The notes beneath the pieces were generated by a model. The model saw only the letters and a program-made list of their open reading frames with translations. It was not told where the DNA came from and did not search any database. This document shows, one piece after another, positions 40,469-50,246 of a stretch of DNA of 64,000 bases (the stretch's first letter is position 1; each line of letters begins with the position of its first letter). The DNA is from Ferrovibrio sp. (lineage in GTDB: Bacteria > Pseudomonadota > Alphaproteobacteria > Ferrovibrionales > Ferrovibrionaceae), in contig JAGOQS010000001.1 in NCBI GenBank assembly GCA_017991315.1, positions 248,001 through 312,000 on the forward strand, read 5' to 3'. Position numbers and translations under genes: made by a program.

Positions 40469-41470
40469 TTATGCGGCGCTGCTTTCCAGGGCCGAAGGCA
40501 GCTTGAACTGCACGGCCTCGGTGGCGGTGGTGACTTCGCGCAAGGTGACGCGGAAGCGGGCGCGGATCGCGTCGATAACTTCTTCCACCAGCAATTCCGG
40601 CGCGCTGGCGCCAGCGGTAATACCAATGCGCTGCGGCTGGCCGAGCGCCGCCCAGTCGATCTCGCTGGCGCGCTGCACCAGCAAGGCGACGCGGCAGCCG
40701 CTGCGCTGCGCCACTTCCACCAGCCGCAGAGAATTCGAGGAATTCGGCGCACCGATCACCAGCAGGGCATCGCATTCCGCGGCGATGGCCTTCACCGCGG
40801 CCTGGCGGTTGGTGGTGGCGTAGCAGATGTCTTCCTTTTTCGGGCCTTCGATGCCGGGGAAGCGCTGCTGCAAGGCGGCAATGATCTCGGCGGTATCGTC
40901 CACCGAAAGCGTGGTCTGGGTGATATAGGCGAGCGGCAGGTCCGGTCGCTCGGGCAGCTTGGCGACATCCGCCACGGTCTCCACCAGGCTGACGGCGCCA
41001 TCGGGCAACTGGCCCATGGTGCCGATCACTTCCGGATGGCCGGCATGGCCGATCAGCAGGATATGGTGGCCCTCGCGGTGATGCCGCTCGGCTTCGCGAT
41101 GCACCTTGCTGACCAGCGGGCAGGTGGCATCGAGATAGAACAGGGCGCGCGCCTTGGCCGCCGCCGGCACCGATTTCGGCACGCCATGGGCGGAGAAGAC
41201 CACCGGCACGCCGGCCGGCACCTGGTCCAGTTCATCGACGAAAACCGCGCCCTTGGCGGCCAGGCTTTCGACCACGAAGCGGTTATGCACGATCTCATGG
41301 CGGACATAGACCGGGGCGCCATATTTCTCGATGGCGCGTTCCACGATCTGGATGGCGCGGTCCACCCCGGCGCAGAAGCCGCGCGGCGCTGCCAGCACGA
41401 TTTCCACTGCCGGAAGTGGCGATTCGGCCGTCCTGGTCTCGTGTTGCGGGGGGCTAAGCGGGCTGTCCAT
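40469..41470 (-). CDS. ispH: 4-hydroxy-3-methylbut-2-enyl diphosphate reductase
   Basis: 333 residues from [14 protein letters not shown]; the open frame continues upstream antisense to the lipoprotein gene, so that extension was rejected. IspH is the last enzyme of the MEP isoprenoid pathway. The three [4Fe-4S] cysteines are Cys33 in [13 protein letters not shown], the one in [12 protein letters not shown] and the one in [11 protein letters not shown]. Other marks are [11 protein letters not shown] and [13 protein letters not shown]. Heads the ispH-thrB-rnhA operon. Confidence 0.96.
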   Translation of the reverse strand: MDSPLSPPQHETRTAESPLPAVEIVLAAPRGFCAGVDRAIQIVERAIEKYGAPVYVRHEIVHNRFVVESLAAKGAVFVDELDQVPAGVPVVFSAHGVPKSVPAAAKARALFYLDATCPLVSKVHREAERHHREGHHILLIGHAGHPEVIGTMGQLPDGAVSLVETVADVAKLPERPDLPLAYITQTTLSVDDTAEIIAALQQRFPGIEGPKKEDICYATTNRQAAVKAIAAECDALLVIGAPNSSNSLRLVEVAQRSGCRVALLVQRASEIDWAALGQPQRIGITAGASAPELLVEEVIDAIRARFRVTLREVTTATEAVQFKLPSALESSAA

Positions 41471-41583
41471 CCGGGCCTTGGGGGCTGTCGCTTGTAAGGG
41501 GGCGGGGCCTCTTCTATACAGGAATTCGGCCCGCCAAACTGCCGGGCAAGCTATCGTACCTGACGCGGGAAGGAAAGTGCGCC

Positions 41584-42177
41584 ATGACCAGTCCGGCCGG
41601 TTCCGGAAGCCTTGTCCGCCGCCTGCGTCCGGCTGCCCTGCTGCTGCCCCTGGTGCTGCTGGCGAGCTGCGGTTCGGGCGGCTGGTTTGGCAAGAAGGAG
41701 GTCGAACCGCCATTGCCCTGCCCGCGTATCGGCATCCTGGGCGATGCGCGCAAGGCCGTGCAGTTCCGCCCCGGCCCGGGCCGCGACCTGACCGATGTCG
41801 CCTATGAGGTCGAGCTGCTGGACTATAACGGCGGCTGCAAATTCGAGGACAAGGACAAGGTCAAGAATGTTGCCGTCACGGTGACCTTCACCTTGCAGAT
41901 CGCCGCCACGCGCGGCCCCGCAGCCGGCGACAGCCGCGAGTCGGTGGTGCCGTATTTCATCGCCGTGGTCGACAAGCAGCAGAATATTCTCTCGCGCGAT
42001 GCCTTCTCGGCGCGGATACCGTTGCCGCCGGGCCGCCGCCGCGTCGCTGTGGGCGACGAACTGGAGCAGCGCATTCCGCTGCCCGCCGGTCGCAGCACGC
42101 GGGATATCGAAATCCTGATCGGCCTGCAGCTCGATAACGAGCAGCTCGACTTCAACCGCAAGCAGCGCGGCTTCTAA
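41584..42177 (+). CDS. Putative outer-membrane or periplasmic lipoprotein
   Basis: 197 residues. A signal peptide with lipobox LLASC places the lipid-modified cysteine at residue 29. The mature part is beta-rich with alternating charged and hydrophobic residues ([35 protein letters not shown]). No domain family was recognised. It is divergent from ispH (113 bases) and overlaps the end of the convergent HxlR gene by four bases. Confidence 0.75.
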   Translation: MTSPAGSGSLVRRLRPAALLLPLVLLASCGSGGWFGKKEVEPPLPCPRIGILGDARKAVQFRPGPGRDLTDVAYEVELLDYNGGCKFEDKDKVKNVAVTVTFTLQIAATRGPAAGDSRESVVPYFIAVVDKQQNILSRDAFSARIPLPPGRRRVAVGDELEQRIPLPAGRSTRDIEILIGLQLDNEQLDFNRKQRGF

Positions 42178-42509
42178 CTTGCTTCTGCCGCCCAGTCGGT
42201 GGCCCAGCGGTCCAGCGCCAACAGCAGCGGTTGCAGCTTCATGGCCTGGTCGGTGAGCGCGTAGCCGCTTTCGCCGTCATGCCCCACCAGCCGTGCCTCG
42301 CGCAGATCGTTCAGCCGCTGTTGCAGCACGCTGGGCGATAGCTGACCGCAGGCCGCCTGCAGGGCGCGGAAGCTCAGCGGTCCACCGCGCAATTCCCACA
42401 AGATCCGTAGGCTCCAGCGCCGCCCCAGCAGATCCAGCGCCACCATGATCGGGCGGCCGGTGCTGGAGCCACGCACACGCTTTGCTGTTTTGGTCGTCGT
42501 TTTTGCCAT
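42174..42509 (-). CDS. HxlR family winged-helix transcription regulator
   Basis: 111 residues. The HxlR pattern is clear: LDLLGRRWSLRILWELRGG, SFRALQAACGQLSPSVLQQRLNDLREARLV and the wing ESGYALTDQA. The usual N-terminal cysteine before the first helix is absent (here GRPIMVALDLLG); the only cysteine is in AACGQ. It lies divergent from the CMD-family gene, with two matching palindromes in the 81-base gap, so it probably controls that gene and itself. Confidence 0.92.
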   Translation of the reverse strand: MAKTTTKTAKRVRGSSTGRPIMVALDLLGRRWSLRILWELRGGPLSFRALQAACGQLSPSVLQQRLNDLREARLVGHDGESGYALTDQAMKLQPLLLALDRWATDWAAEAS

Positions 42510-42522
42510 GCCGGCCTCTTGC

Positions 42523-42539
42523 GCTACTAAAAAAGTAGC
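42523..42539. promoter_or_regulatory. Operator-like palindrome 1 (HxlR)
   Basis: GCTAC-N7-GTAGC with spacer TAAAAAA. It shares its arms and 7-base A-rich spacer with a second copy whose centre is 31 bases away. It lies 14 bases before the start codon of the HxlR gene. Confidence 0.65.
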
Positions 42540-42553
42540 GGTATGGTTTGATT

Positions 42554-42570
42554 GCTACGGAAAAAGTAGC
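42554..42570. promoter_or_regulatory. Operator-like palindrome 2 (HxlR)
   Basis: GCTAC-N7-GTAGC with spacer GGAAAAA, 20 bases before the start of the CMD-family gene. With copy 1 it brackets the divergent promoters. The 31-base centre spacing (about three helical turns) would put both dimers on one DNA face. Confidence 0.65.
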
Positions 42571-42590
42571 ATAAAGGAAGGGGCCTTGCC

Positions 42591-43130
42591 ATGACCGAAC
42601 CACGCCTTGCGCCATTGCAGCCACCCTATGACGAAGCGGTGGCCGCCGAATTCGCCCGCATCATGCCGCCGGGCGTGCCGCCGATCACCCTGTTCCGCCA
42701 GGTGGCACATAACCCGCGCGTGCTTGGCCGCTGGCGCGGCGGTAGCTTGCTTGATCCCGGTTCGATCAGCCTGCGGCAACGGGAAATCGTGATCCTGCGC
42801 GTCACCGCGCGGCTTGGTGCCGAATATGAATGGGGCGTGCATGTCGCCTTCTTCGCCGCCAAGGCCGGTTTCACGCCAGCCGAAATCGCCGGCACCCGGC
42901 TGGGTGGCGGCTTCGCGGCAGATGCGGACAAACTGCTGCTGCGCATCGTCGATACGTTGATCGATGCCAAGGGTCTGGATGATGCACTATGGAAAGAGGC
43001 CAGCGCGGTCTTCTCACCGGCGCAGTTGGTGGAAATCCTCAGCCTTGTCGGCTTCTATCACACCGTATCCTTCACCGTGAACACACTGCGCACCCCGCTG
43101 GAGCCGGGTGCGCCGTGTTTCCCGCAGTGA
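42591..43130 (+). CDS. Carboxymuconolactone decarboxylase (CMD/AhpD-like) family protein
   Basis: 179 residues. The CMD helix region is LRQREIVILRVTARLGAEYEWGVHVAFFAAKAGFT; where AhpD enzymes have CxxC, this protein has EYEW followed by GVH, so it lacks the peroxidatic cysteine pair. Many such CxxC-less relatives are uncharacterised and some act as hydratases or decarboxylases. AAGGAAGGGG lies upstream of the ATG. Probably regulated by the divergent HxlR protein. Confidence 0.88.
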   Translation: MTEPRLAPLQPPYDEAVAAEFARIMPPGVPPITLFRQVAHNPRVLGRWRGGSLLDPGSISLRQREIVILRVTARLGAEYEWGVHVAFFAAKAGFTPAEIAGTRLGGGFAADADKLLLRIVDTLIDAKGLDDALWKEASAVFSPAQLVEILSLVGFYHTVSFTVNTLRTPLEPGAPCFPQ

Positions 43131-43137
43131 TCCAGGC

Positions 43138-44748
43138 TCAATAAGCGAGCGCGCAGCCGTCCTTGCGCGGATCGGAGCCGGCCATCAGCACGCCATTGGC
43201 GTTGAGCATGATGGCCTGGCCGCCGCCATGGGGCATTTCCGCCATCTTGATCTCGTGGCCCAAAGCGGCGAGGCCGGTCAGCACTTCCCTTGGGATGCCG
43301 CGCTCAGCCTCGAACTTGCCGGCAACGTGGAAGCCGCGCGGGCTGTCGATGGCTTCCTGCACATCCATGCCGAAATCGACGATGTTGGTCAGCACATGGG
43401 TCTGGCCTACCGGCTGGAAGCCGCCGCCCATCACGCCATAGCAGAGCCAGGGCTTGCCGTCTTTGAGCGCCATCGCCGGGATGATGGTGTGCATCGGGCG
43501 CTTGCCCGGTGCCACGTTGTTCGGATGCTTCGGATCGACGCGGAAGCCGGCGCCGCGGTTCTGCAGCAGCAGGCCTGTCTTCGGGCTGCTCAAGCCGGTG
43601 CCGAAGGGCCAGAACAGCGAATTGATGAAGGAGCAGCAATTGCCCTCGCCATCCACCACCGAGATATACACCGTGTCGCGGTAGACGGCGCCATTGCCGG
43701 CCGGACCGGGCGAGGCCATGGCGCGCTTAAGGTCAATGCGGCTGCGCAATTCATCGGCGAAGGCGGCGGAGAGCAGCTTTTCCACCGGCACATCGGCGAA
43801 GGCTGGATCGGCGACATAGGTGTCGCGGGCCTGGAAGGCCAGCCGTGTCGCTTCCGCCTCAAGGTGAAAACGCTCGATGCTGTGCGGCGCGTATTTGCCC
43901 AAATCCAGGCCAGCCAGGATGTTGAGCATGATCAGCGTGGTGATGCCCTGGCCCGAGGGCGGGATTTCCAGCAGCTCGACGCCGCGATACTGCGTCGCGA
44001 TCGGCTCCACCCAGAAAGCCTCCTGGGTGGCGAAATCCTCCAGGCTGTGGGTGCCGCCGAGGCTCTGGCAATAGCTGACGATATCTTCCGCCACCCAGCC
44101 GGTATAGAAGCCGTCGCGGCCCTTGGCGGCGATTTCGCGCAACACCTTGGCATAGGCTTCGAGCTGCATCAGGTCGCCGGCCTTTGGTGGCTTGCCGCCG
44201 GGCAGGTAGACGGCGGCGGAATTCTTGTCGGCGCTCAGCTTGTCGATATTGATCTGACGGCCGAAATCGACGCTGACGCGTTCCGTGATCGGAAAGCCTT
44301 CTTCCGCGAATTTAATCGCCGGCTGCAGCAGGTCGGCCAGCGGCAGCTTGCCGAAACGCTGGTTCAGCTTCGCCCAGGCATCGACGGCGCCGGGAATGGT
44401 GACGGCATGCACGCTGTTGAGGCCGATTTCCTTGAAGCCCTTTTCGAGCAGGAAATCTGAGGACAGGCCGGCGGGCGCACGGCCGGAGCCGTTCAGGCCG
44501 TAGACCTTGCCGCCCTTGCGGGTATCGGTGCCCGCCGGAGCATAGAGCACGAAATTGTCGCCGCCGATGCCGGTGGATTCCGGTTCGACGATACATTGCA
44601 CGGCGCAGGCGGCAATGGCGGCATCGGTGGCATTGCCGCCGCGCTTCAGTATATCGAGCGCGGTAATGGTGGCGAGCGAATGCGAAGTGGCGGCGGCGCC
44701 GTGGCGGCCCATGGCGACGGAACGGCCGGGCAGGTGCAGGTCACGCAT
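43138..44748 (-). CDS. Gamma-glutamyltransferase family Ntn-hydrolase
   Basis: 536 residues from MRDLHLPGRSVAMG (GGAG nine bases upstream); an ATG eight codons earlier has no ribosome-binding site. The family start ATSHSLATITALDILKRGGNATDAAIA and substrate-site motifs GIGGDNFVLY and LNGSGRAP are present. The autoprocessing threonine is probably in DTVYISVVDGEGN near residue 359, where classical GGTs have TTHxSVVD, so this may be a relative with another amide substrate. No signal peptide was seen. It overlaps the last ABC transporter gene by eight bases, suggesting it processes the imported peptide. Confidence 0.88.
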   Translation of the reverse strand: MRDLHLPGRSVAMGRHGAAATSHSLATITALDILKRGGNATDAAIAACAVQCIVEPESTGIGGDNFVLYAPAGTDTRKGGKVYGLNGSGRAPAGLSSDFLLEKGFKEIGLNSVHAVTIPGAVDAWAKLNQRFGKLPLADLLQPAIKFAEEGFPITERVSVDFGRQINIDKLSADKNSAAVYLPGGKPPKAGDLMQLEAYAKVLREIAAKGRDGFYTGWVAEDIVSYCQSLGGTHSLEDFATQEAFWVEPIATQYRGVELLEIPPSGQGITTLIMLNILAGLDLGKYAPHSIERFHLEAEATRLAFQARDTYVADPAFADVPVEKLLSAAFADELRSRIDLKRAMASPGPAGNGAVYRDTVYISVVDGEGNCCSFINSLFWPFGTGLSSPKTGLLLQNRGAGFRVDPKHPNNVAPGKRPMHTIIPAMALKDGKPWLCYGVMGGGFQPVGQTHVLTNIVDFGMDVQEAIDSPRGFHVAGKFEAERGIPREVLTGLAALGHEIKMAEMPHGGGQAIMLNANGVLMAGSDPRKDGCALAY

Positions 44749-45711
44749 GATGGGGAACTCCGGAATGAACATGGCAGGCGACGCCGCCCACGAGCGCGGG
44801 CATGGCCGTGCGGCAGGTATTTATGGCATCGCCGCAGCGGGGATGGAACGGGCAGCCGGGGGGCGGATTGAGCGGATCGGGGAAGGCGAGGCCGAGGCCG
44901 GTATCGGGCACGCCGAGCTGCGGCTCCGGCGTCAGCACCGAGGCCAGCAGCGCCCTGGTATAGGGGTGGCGCGGGTTTGCAAAAAGTTGCCGCGTCTCCG
45001 CCTGTTCGACAACACGGCCCAGATACATCACCGCCACGCGGGTGGCGATATGCTCCACCACGGCCAGGTTATGGCTGATGAAGACATAGGTGAGCGAGAA
45101 GTCGCGGCGCAGGTCGAGCAGCAGGTTGATGATCTGCGACTGCACCGATACATCGAGCGCCGAGGTCGGCTCGTCGCAGACCACGATATCGGGCCGCATC
45201 ACCAGGGCACGGGCGATGGCGACGCGCTGGCGCTGGCCGCCGGAAAGTTCGCGCGCATAGCGGTCGGCGTAGCGGCTGCTCAGGCCCACCCGTTCCAGCA
45301 TTTCGATGGCCTGGCGGCGGCGCGAGGCGGCATCGCCGATGCCATGCACTTCCAGCGGCAAGGCCACCAGGGAGGCCAGGCTGCGGCGCGGATTGAGCGA
45401 GGAATATGGATCCTGGAAAATCGGCTGCACCCGGCGGGCCACGGCACGGCGGCCCAAAGCCGCCAGTGGCTGGCCGTCCAGGGTGATCTCGCCGGCATTG
45501 GGCGGCAGCAGACCGAGCAGGATGCGGGCCAGCGTGGATTTGCCACAGCCGCTCTCGCCGACAATGCCGAGCACGTCGCCGCGTTGGATTTCCAGCTCCA
45601 CGCCGTTCACCGCATGCAGCAGCCGCTTCGGCTTGAACATGCCCTGGCCGACCGTGAAGCTCTTGGTCACGCCCTTGATGGCGAGCAGCGGCGCAGTCGA
45701 TGCCATGTCGC

Positions 45712-45715
<4 letters not shown>
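44741..45715 (-). CDS. Dipeptide/oligopeptide ABC transporter ATPase (DppF-like)
   Basis: 324 residues. Walker A is in GIVGESGCGKSTLARIL, the signature is LSGGQRQRVAIARAL and Walker B is IVVCDEPTSALDVS. The C-terminal oligopeptide-transporter extension with cysteines is present (NPPPGCPFHPRCGDAINTC), which in this family can bind an iron-sulfur cluster. Overlaps the DppD-like gene by four bases and the GGT-family gene by eight. Confidence 0.94.
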
Positions 45716-46674
<959 letters not shown>

Positions 46675-46675
46675 C

Positions 46676-47557
46676 TCAGCCCCGCCCATCCGGCGAGAGG
46701 AAATCGCGCAGGCCATCGCCGGCCAGATTGATGCAGAAAACCAGCAAAGCCAGCATGGTGCCGGGAATGGCAATCAGCCAGAAGCTGAAGAACATGTAGG
46801 TCTTGGCTTCGGCGATCATCAGGCCCCAGGAGGGCAGTGGCGGCTGCACGCCAAGGCCGAGGAAGGACAATGCGGCCTCAAGCAGGATGGCGCTGGCGGC
46901 TTCCAGCGTGGCAATCACGATCAGATGCGGCGCCACGTTGGGCAGCACTTCGCCAAGGATGATGCGCGGTGTCGAGGCGCCTGCCGCTTCGGCGGCCGCG
47001 ATATAGTCGAGCGCACGGGTCTGCTGCGTAGCGCTGCGCATCACCACGGCGAAGCGGTCCCATTTCAGCAGGCCAAGGGTGAGGATCACGACAACGAGCG
47101 AGGAGCCGAGGATCGCCACCACTGCCAGCGCCACCAGGATCACCGGCATCGCCAGCCGGGTGGTGGTGATGAAGGTGACGATCATGTCGATGCGGCCGCC
47201 GAAATAGCCGGCACACAGCCCGATGGCGGTGCCGATGGCGCCCGAAATCGCCACCACCGAGAGGCCGATCAGCAGCGAGATGCGGGCGCCATAAATAGTG
47301 CGCGAGAAATAGTCACGGCCGAGATTGTCGGTGCCGAGCGGATAGAGCCATTGGCCCTTCTCATGCCAGATCGGTGGGATCAGCCGGCGCGTCAGGTCCT
47401 GGGCATAGGGATCATGCGGCGCCAGCAAAGGCGCCAGGATTGCCATGATGATGATCAGCAGCAGCAGGCCGCCGCCCCAGAGCAGGCTGGGATTGCCGCG
47501 CAAGCGGCGCAGCATTTTGGCGCGCGGCGAGATTTCGGCGAGTACGGCGTCGGTCAT
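46676..47557 (-). CDS. ABC transporter permease (DppC-like)
   Basis: 293 residues from MTDAVLAEISPRAK. An N-terminal helix (LLWGGGLLLLIIIMAILAPLL) and the OppC-type segment PLGTDNLGRDYFSRTIYGARI precede about five more helices; the EAA-type cytoplasmic loop is YIAAAEAAGASTPRIILGEVLPN. Starts one base after the DppB-like stop. Confidence 0.94.
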   Translation of the reverse strand: MTDAVLAEISPRAKMLRRLRGNPSLLWGGGLLLLIIIMAILAPLLAPHDPYAQDLTRRLIPPIWHEKGQWLYPLGTDNLGRDYFSRTIYGARISLLIGLSVVAISGAIGTAIGLCAGYFGGRIDMIVTFITTTRLAMPVILVALAVVAILGSSLVVVILTLGLLKWDRFAVVMRSATQQTRALDYIAAAEAAGASTPRIILGEVLPNVAPHLIVIATLEAASAILLEAALSFLGLGVQPPLPSWGLMIAEAKTYMFFSFWLIAIPGTMLALLVFCINLAGDGLRDFLSPDGRG

Positions 47558-47558
47558 G

Positions 47559-48476
47559 TCACGATACCCGGATGCGCGGATCGAGCCAGGCATTGGCCAG
47601 ATCGGCGAGCAGGGTGAGCAGCACATAGAATACCGAGAGCAGCATCACCACAGCCTGGGTGACGGGAAAATCCTTGTGCGTGATGCTCTGGTAGGCGAGG
47701 TAGCCAAGGCCATCGAGGGCGAAGATCGCCTCGATCACCACCGAGCCGCCGAGCAGGAAGCCGAGTTGCACGGCGGCCAGCGCCACCACGGGAATGGCGG
47801 CATTGCGCAGGCCATGCTTGAACACCACCATGCCCTCGTTCAGCCCCTTGGCCCGCGCGGTGCGGATATAATCGGCGGACAGCACTTCCACCATGCCGGC
47901 GCGCACCAGGCGCATGAAGGCCGGCGCGATATAATAGCCGAGCGCGATGGTCGGCATCACGAAATGCGCCCAGGAATCGCTGCCCGAGACCGGCAGCCAG
48001 CGCAGCTGGATGGCGAACAGCATGATCAGCAGCAGGGCGAAGAAGAAATTCGGCAACGCCTGGCCGAGCACGGCGATGCCGAGCGCCAGGCGGTCGATCC
48101 AGCTATTGGCGAAGATCGCCGCCGCGACGCCGAGCGGGATCGAGATGGCCAGGGCGAATAGCAGCGAGCAGAGGCCGAGCATCAGGGTGGTGGGCAGTTT
48201 GGCGAAGATCAGGGCGGTGACGTCGGTCTTGAAATACAGCGAGGTGCCAAAATCGCCCTGCAATGTGCGCCACAGCCAGTCGAGATACTGCACGATCAGC
48301 GGTCGATCGAGGCCGTAATTCTTGCGCACGGCATCGATATCCACCTGGCGCGCGCCTTCGCCGGCCAGGGCGGCGGCAACATCGCCGGAAAGCCGTACCA
48401 GCAGGAAACAGACAACGGAGACGGCAAGCGCCACGAGCAGCGCAAGGCCGAGCCGCTTGGCAATGAACATCAGCAT
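47559..48476 (-). CDS. ABC transporter permease (DppB-like)
   Basis: 305 residues with about six helices. Family marks are RKNYGLDRPLIVQYLDWLWR and GDFGTSLYFKTDV, and the EAA-type loop YIRTARAKGLNEGMVVFKHGLRN. It forms the membrane channel with the DppC-like protein. An ATG two codons further in is an alternative start. It lies 28 bases after the binding-protein gene. Confidence 0.94.
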   Translation of the reverse strand: MLMFIAKRLGLALLVALAVSVVCFLLVRLSGDVAAALAGEGARQVDIDAVRKNYGLDRPLIVQYLDWLWRTLQGDFGTSLYFKTDVTALIFAKLPTTLMLGLCSLLFALAISIPLGVAAAIFANSWIDRLALGIAVLGQALPNFFFALLLIMLFAIQLRWLPVSGSDSWAHFVMPTIALGYYIAPAFMRLVRAGMVEVLSADYIRTARAKGLNEGMVVFKHGLRNAAIPVVALAAVQLGFLLGGSVVIEAIFALDGLGYLAYQSITHKDFPVTQAVVMLLSVFYVLLTLLADLANAWLDPRIRVS

Positions 48477-48504
48477 GCCAGCGGCCCGGCGCTATCGCTT
48501 GGCC

Positions 48505-50031
48505 TCACTTCCAGGTCATTTCCCAGAAGCGCGGCAGTTCATCCGGATAGGCCTTGAATACCAGGTCGGATGTTGCGGCGTAGAACACGGGAAGCGAATA
48601 GAGCGGCACCGCATAGGCGCGTTCGGCGATCAGCGCCAGCGCCTTGCGGTAGGCATCCTTGCGCGCCGCCGGGTCCACGGTGTTGTTGCCCTGCTTCAGC
48701 AGGTCGCGCACCTCGGGGTCACGGGTGATGTCCTCGCCCTCGAAGGCATAATAGTTCGGCGTCGAAGCCGACACGTCATTGACCGAGAAGGAGCCCCAGG
48801 TCTGGTGCGTCAGTGCCGCCTTGTTGGAGCGGATCTGCTCGCGCATCGCCGCGTATTGCAGGAAGTTCAGGTTGGCGGTGATGCCGACGGCCTTGAGGTA
48901 GCCGATGATGGCTTCCGATTGCGGCCGTTCGCGGTAGGCGACGAAGGGCAGTTCCAGGCCATTGGGGAAGCCGGCTTCGGCGAGAAGCTGCTTGGCCTTG
49001 GCCGGATTATACTCATACCGCTTGGCGCCTTCATCAGTGCAGCCGAACTGGCTCGGGAAGCAGATGGTGTGCAGCACGCGCGAGCCTTCGCCGACCAGCG
49101 CCTTGACCATTGCTTCGCGGTCGATGGCATGGTTCACCGCCTGGCGCACGCGGATATCCTTCAGCGCCGGGAAGGCGCTTTCGGCCTGGCTGTTCATCTG
49201 CATGAACACGATGCGCATGGTCTCGCCGCTTACCACCTGCAGGCCGGGCTGACCTTTCAGTTGGTCGGCCTGATCCTTCGGCACATGCATCAGGAAGTCG
49301 GCGCCCCGGCTCATCAGCTCGGCAAGCTGGGTCTGGCGATCCGGGATGAAGCGGATCTCGATCTTCTCGATCTTCGGCACGCCCTTGGGCGAGGCCTTGA
49401 AGTAATCCGGGTTGCGCTCCAGCGAGATCGACTTGCCGGCGATATGCTGCACCACGCGATAGGGGCCGGAGCCGACCGGCTTTTCGTTCTGCCCCTTGGG
49501 CCCGACCTTCTCGTAATACTCATTCGGATGGATCACCACCGGGCCGGACAGGTATTCCAGGATCGGCGGGAAGATGCCCTTGGTGGTGACACGCACCTTG
49601 TACTTGTCGACCTTCTCGGCCTTTTCGATCCAGTTGACGTTGCTCTGGGTCGTAACCTTGTTTTCCGCCTTGCCAACGAAATTCAGGGTGTAGACCACGT
49701 CATCGGCGTCGAATTCCTCGCCGTTGTGGAATTTGATGCCCTGGCGCAGGTCGAATTCAGTGGTGCGCTCATCGATCTGGCGCCAGCCGGAGGCGAGTTG
49801 GCCCTTGTATTCGTTGGTATTCGGGTCGCGGTAGACCAGCGTGTCCCAGACATGCTGGCCGATGATCACGCCGATGCGCACGTTGTTGAAGAAGGGATCG
49901 ACATTCTCCGGCACCTGATCGTAGACGAAGCGCAGCGTATTGCTGCGCTTGTCGGCCATCGCGGGACCGGAAAGGCAGACCGCCAGGGCCGCCGCTGCCA
50001 TCAGGCTTTTACGCCAAGTGACTGATTTCAT
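48505..50031 (-). CDS. Peptide-type ABC transporter substrate-binding protein (DppA/OppA family)
   Basis: 508 residues from MKSVTWRKSLM, with GAGGGG seven bases upstream. The signal peptide ends near SGPAMADKRS. The SBP_bac_5 fold is seen in LRFVYDQVPENVDPFFNN, EFDLRQGIKFHNGEEFDADDV and ERNPDYFKASPKG. First gene of the importer operon whose last gene is a gamma-glutamyltransferase-family enzyme, which suggests gamma-glutamyl peptides or glutathione as ligand; that is inference. Confidence 0.93.
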   Translation of the reverse strand: MKSVTWRKSLMAAAALAVCLSGPAMADKRSNTLRFVYDQVPENVDPFFNNVRIGVIIGQHVWDTLVYRDPNTNEYKGQLASGWRQIDERTTEFDLRQGIKFHNGEEFDADDVVYTLNFVGKAENKVTTQSNVNWIEKAEKVDKYKVRVTTKGIFPPILEYLSGPVVIHPNEYYEKVGPKGQNEKPVGSGPYRVVQHIAGKSISLERNPDYFKASPKGVPKIEKIEIRFIPDRQTQLAELMSRGADFLMHVPKDQADQLKGQPGLQVVSGETMRIVFMQMNSQAESAFPALKDIRVRQAVNHAIDREAMVKALVGEGSRVLHTICFPSQFGCTDEGAKRYEYNPAKAKQLLAEAGFPNGLELPFVAYRERPQSEAIIGYLKAVGITANLNFLQYAAMREQIRSNKAALTHQTWGSFSVNDVSASTPNYYAFEGEDITRDPEVRDLLKQGNNTVDPAARKDAYRKALALIAERAYAVPLYSLPVFYAATSDLVFKAYPDELPRFWEMTWK

Positions 50032-50161
50032 TGTCGTTCCCCTCGTTATCTGGTCCTGCCGGGCGGCGCTGTCCGCCGTCCCTTTCAGGCCATTGTCATC
50101 CAGGCCGCCGTTGAGTCGCAATGATTATATGTGCGCGAATGGCGAGGCAGCCGTGAAATAG

Positions 50162-50173
50162 CACTTCAAAGTG
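50162..50173. promoter_or_regulatory. Small palindrome in the dppA / Bug divergent region
   Basis: CACTT-CA-AAGTG, a perfect 5-bp dyad in the 215-base gap between the divergent peptide importer and Bug genes. Could be an operator; no regulator gene is adjacent. Confidence 0.25.
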
Positions 50174-50246
50174 TTGGGGGCTGTCTCTACACTCCCCTAT
50201 CAGGCGCAAAGCCGATAACGACAAAAGCTATAACCGGGAGCAACGC

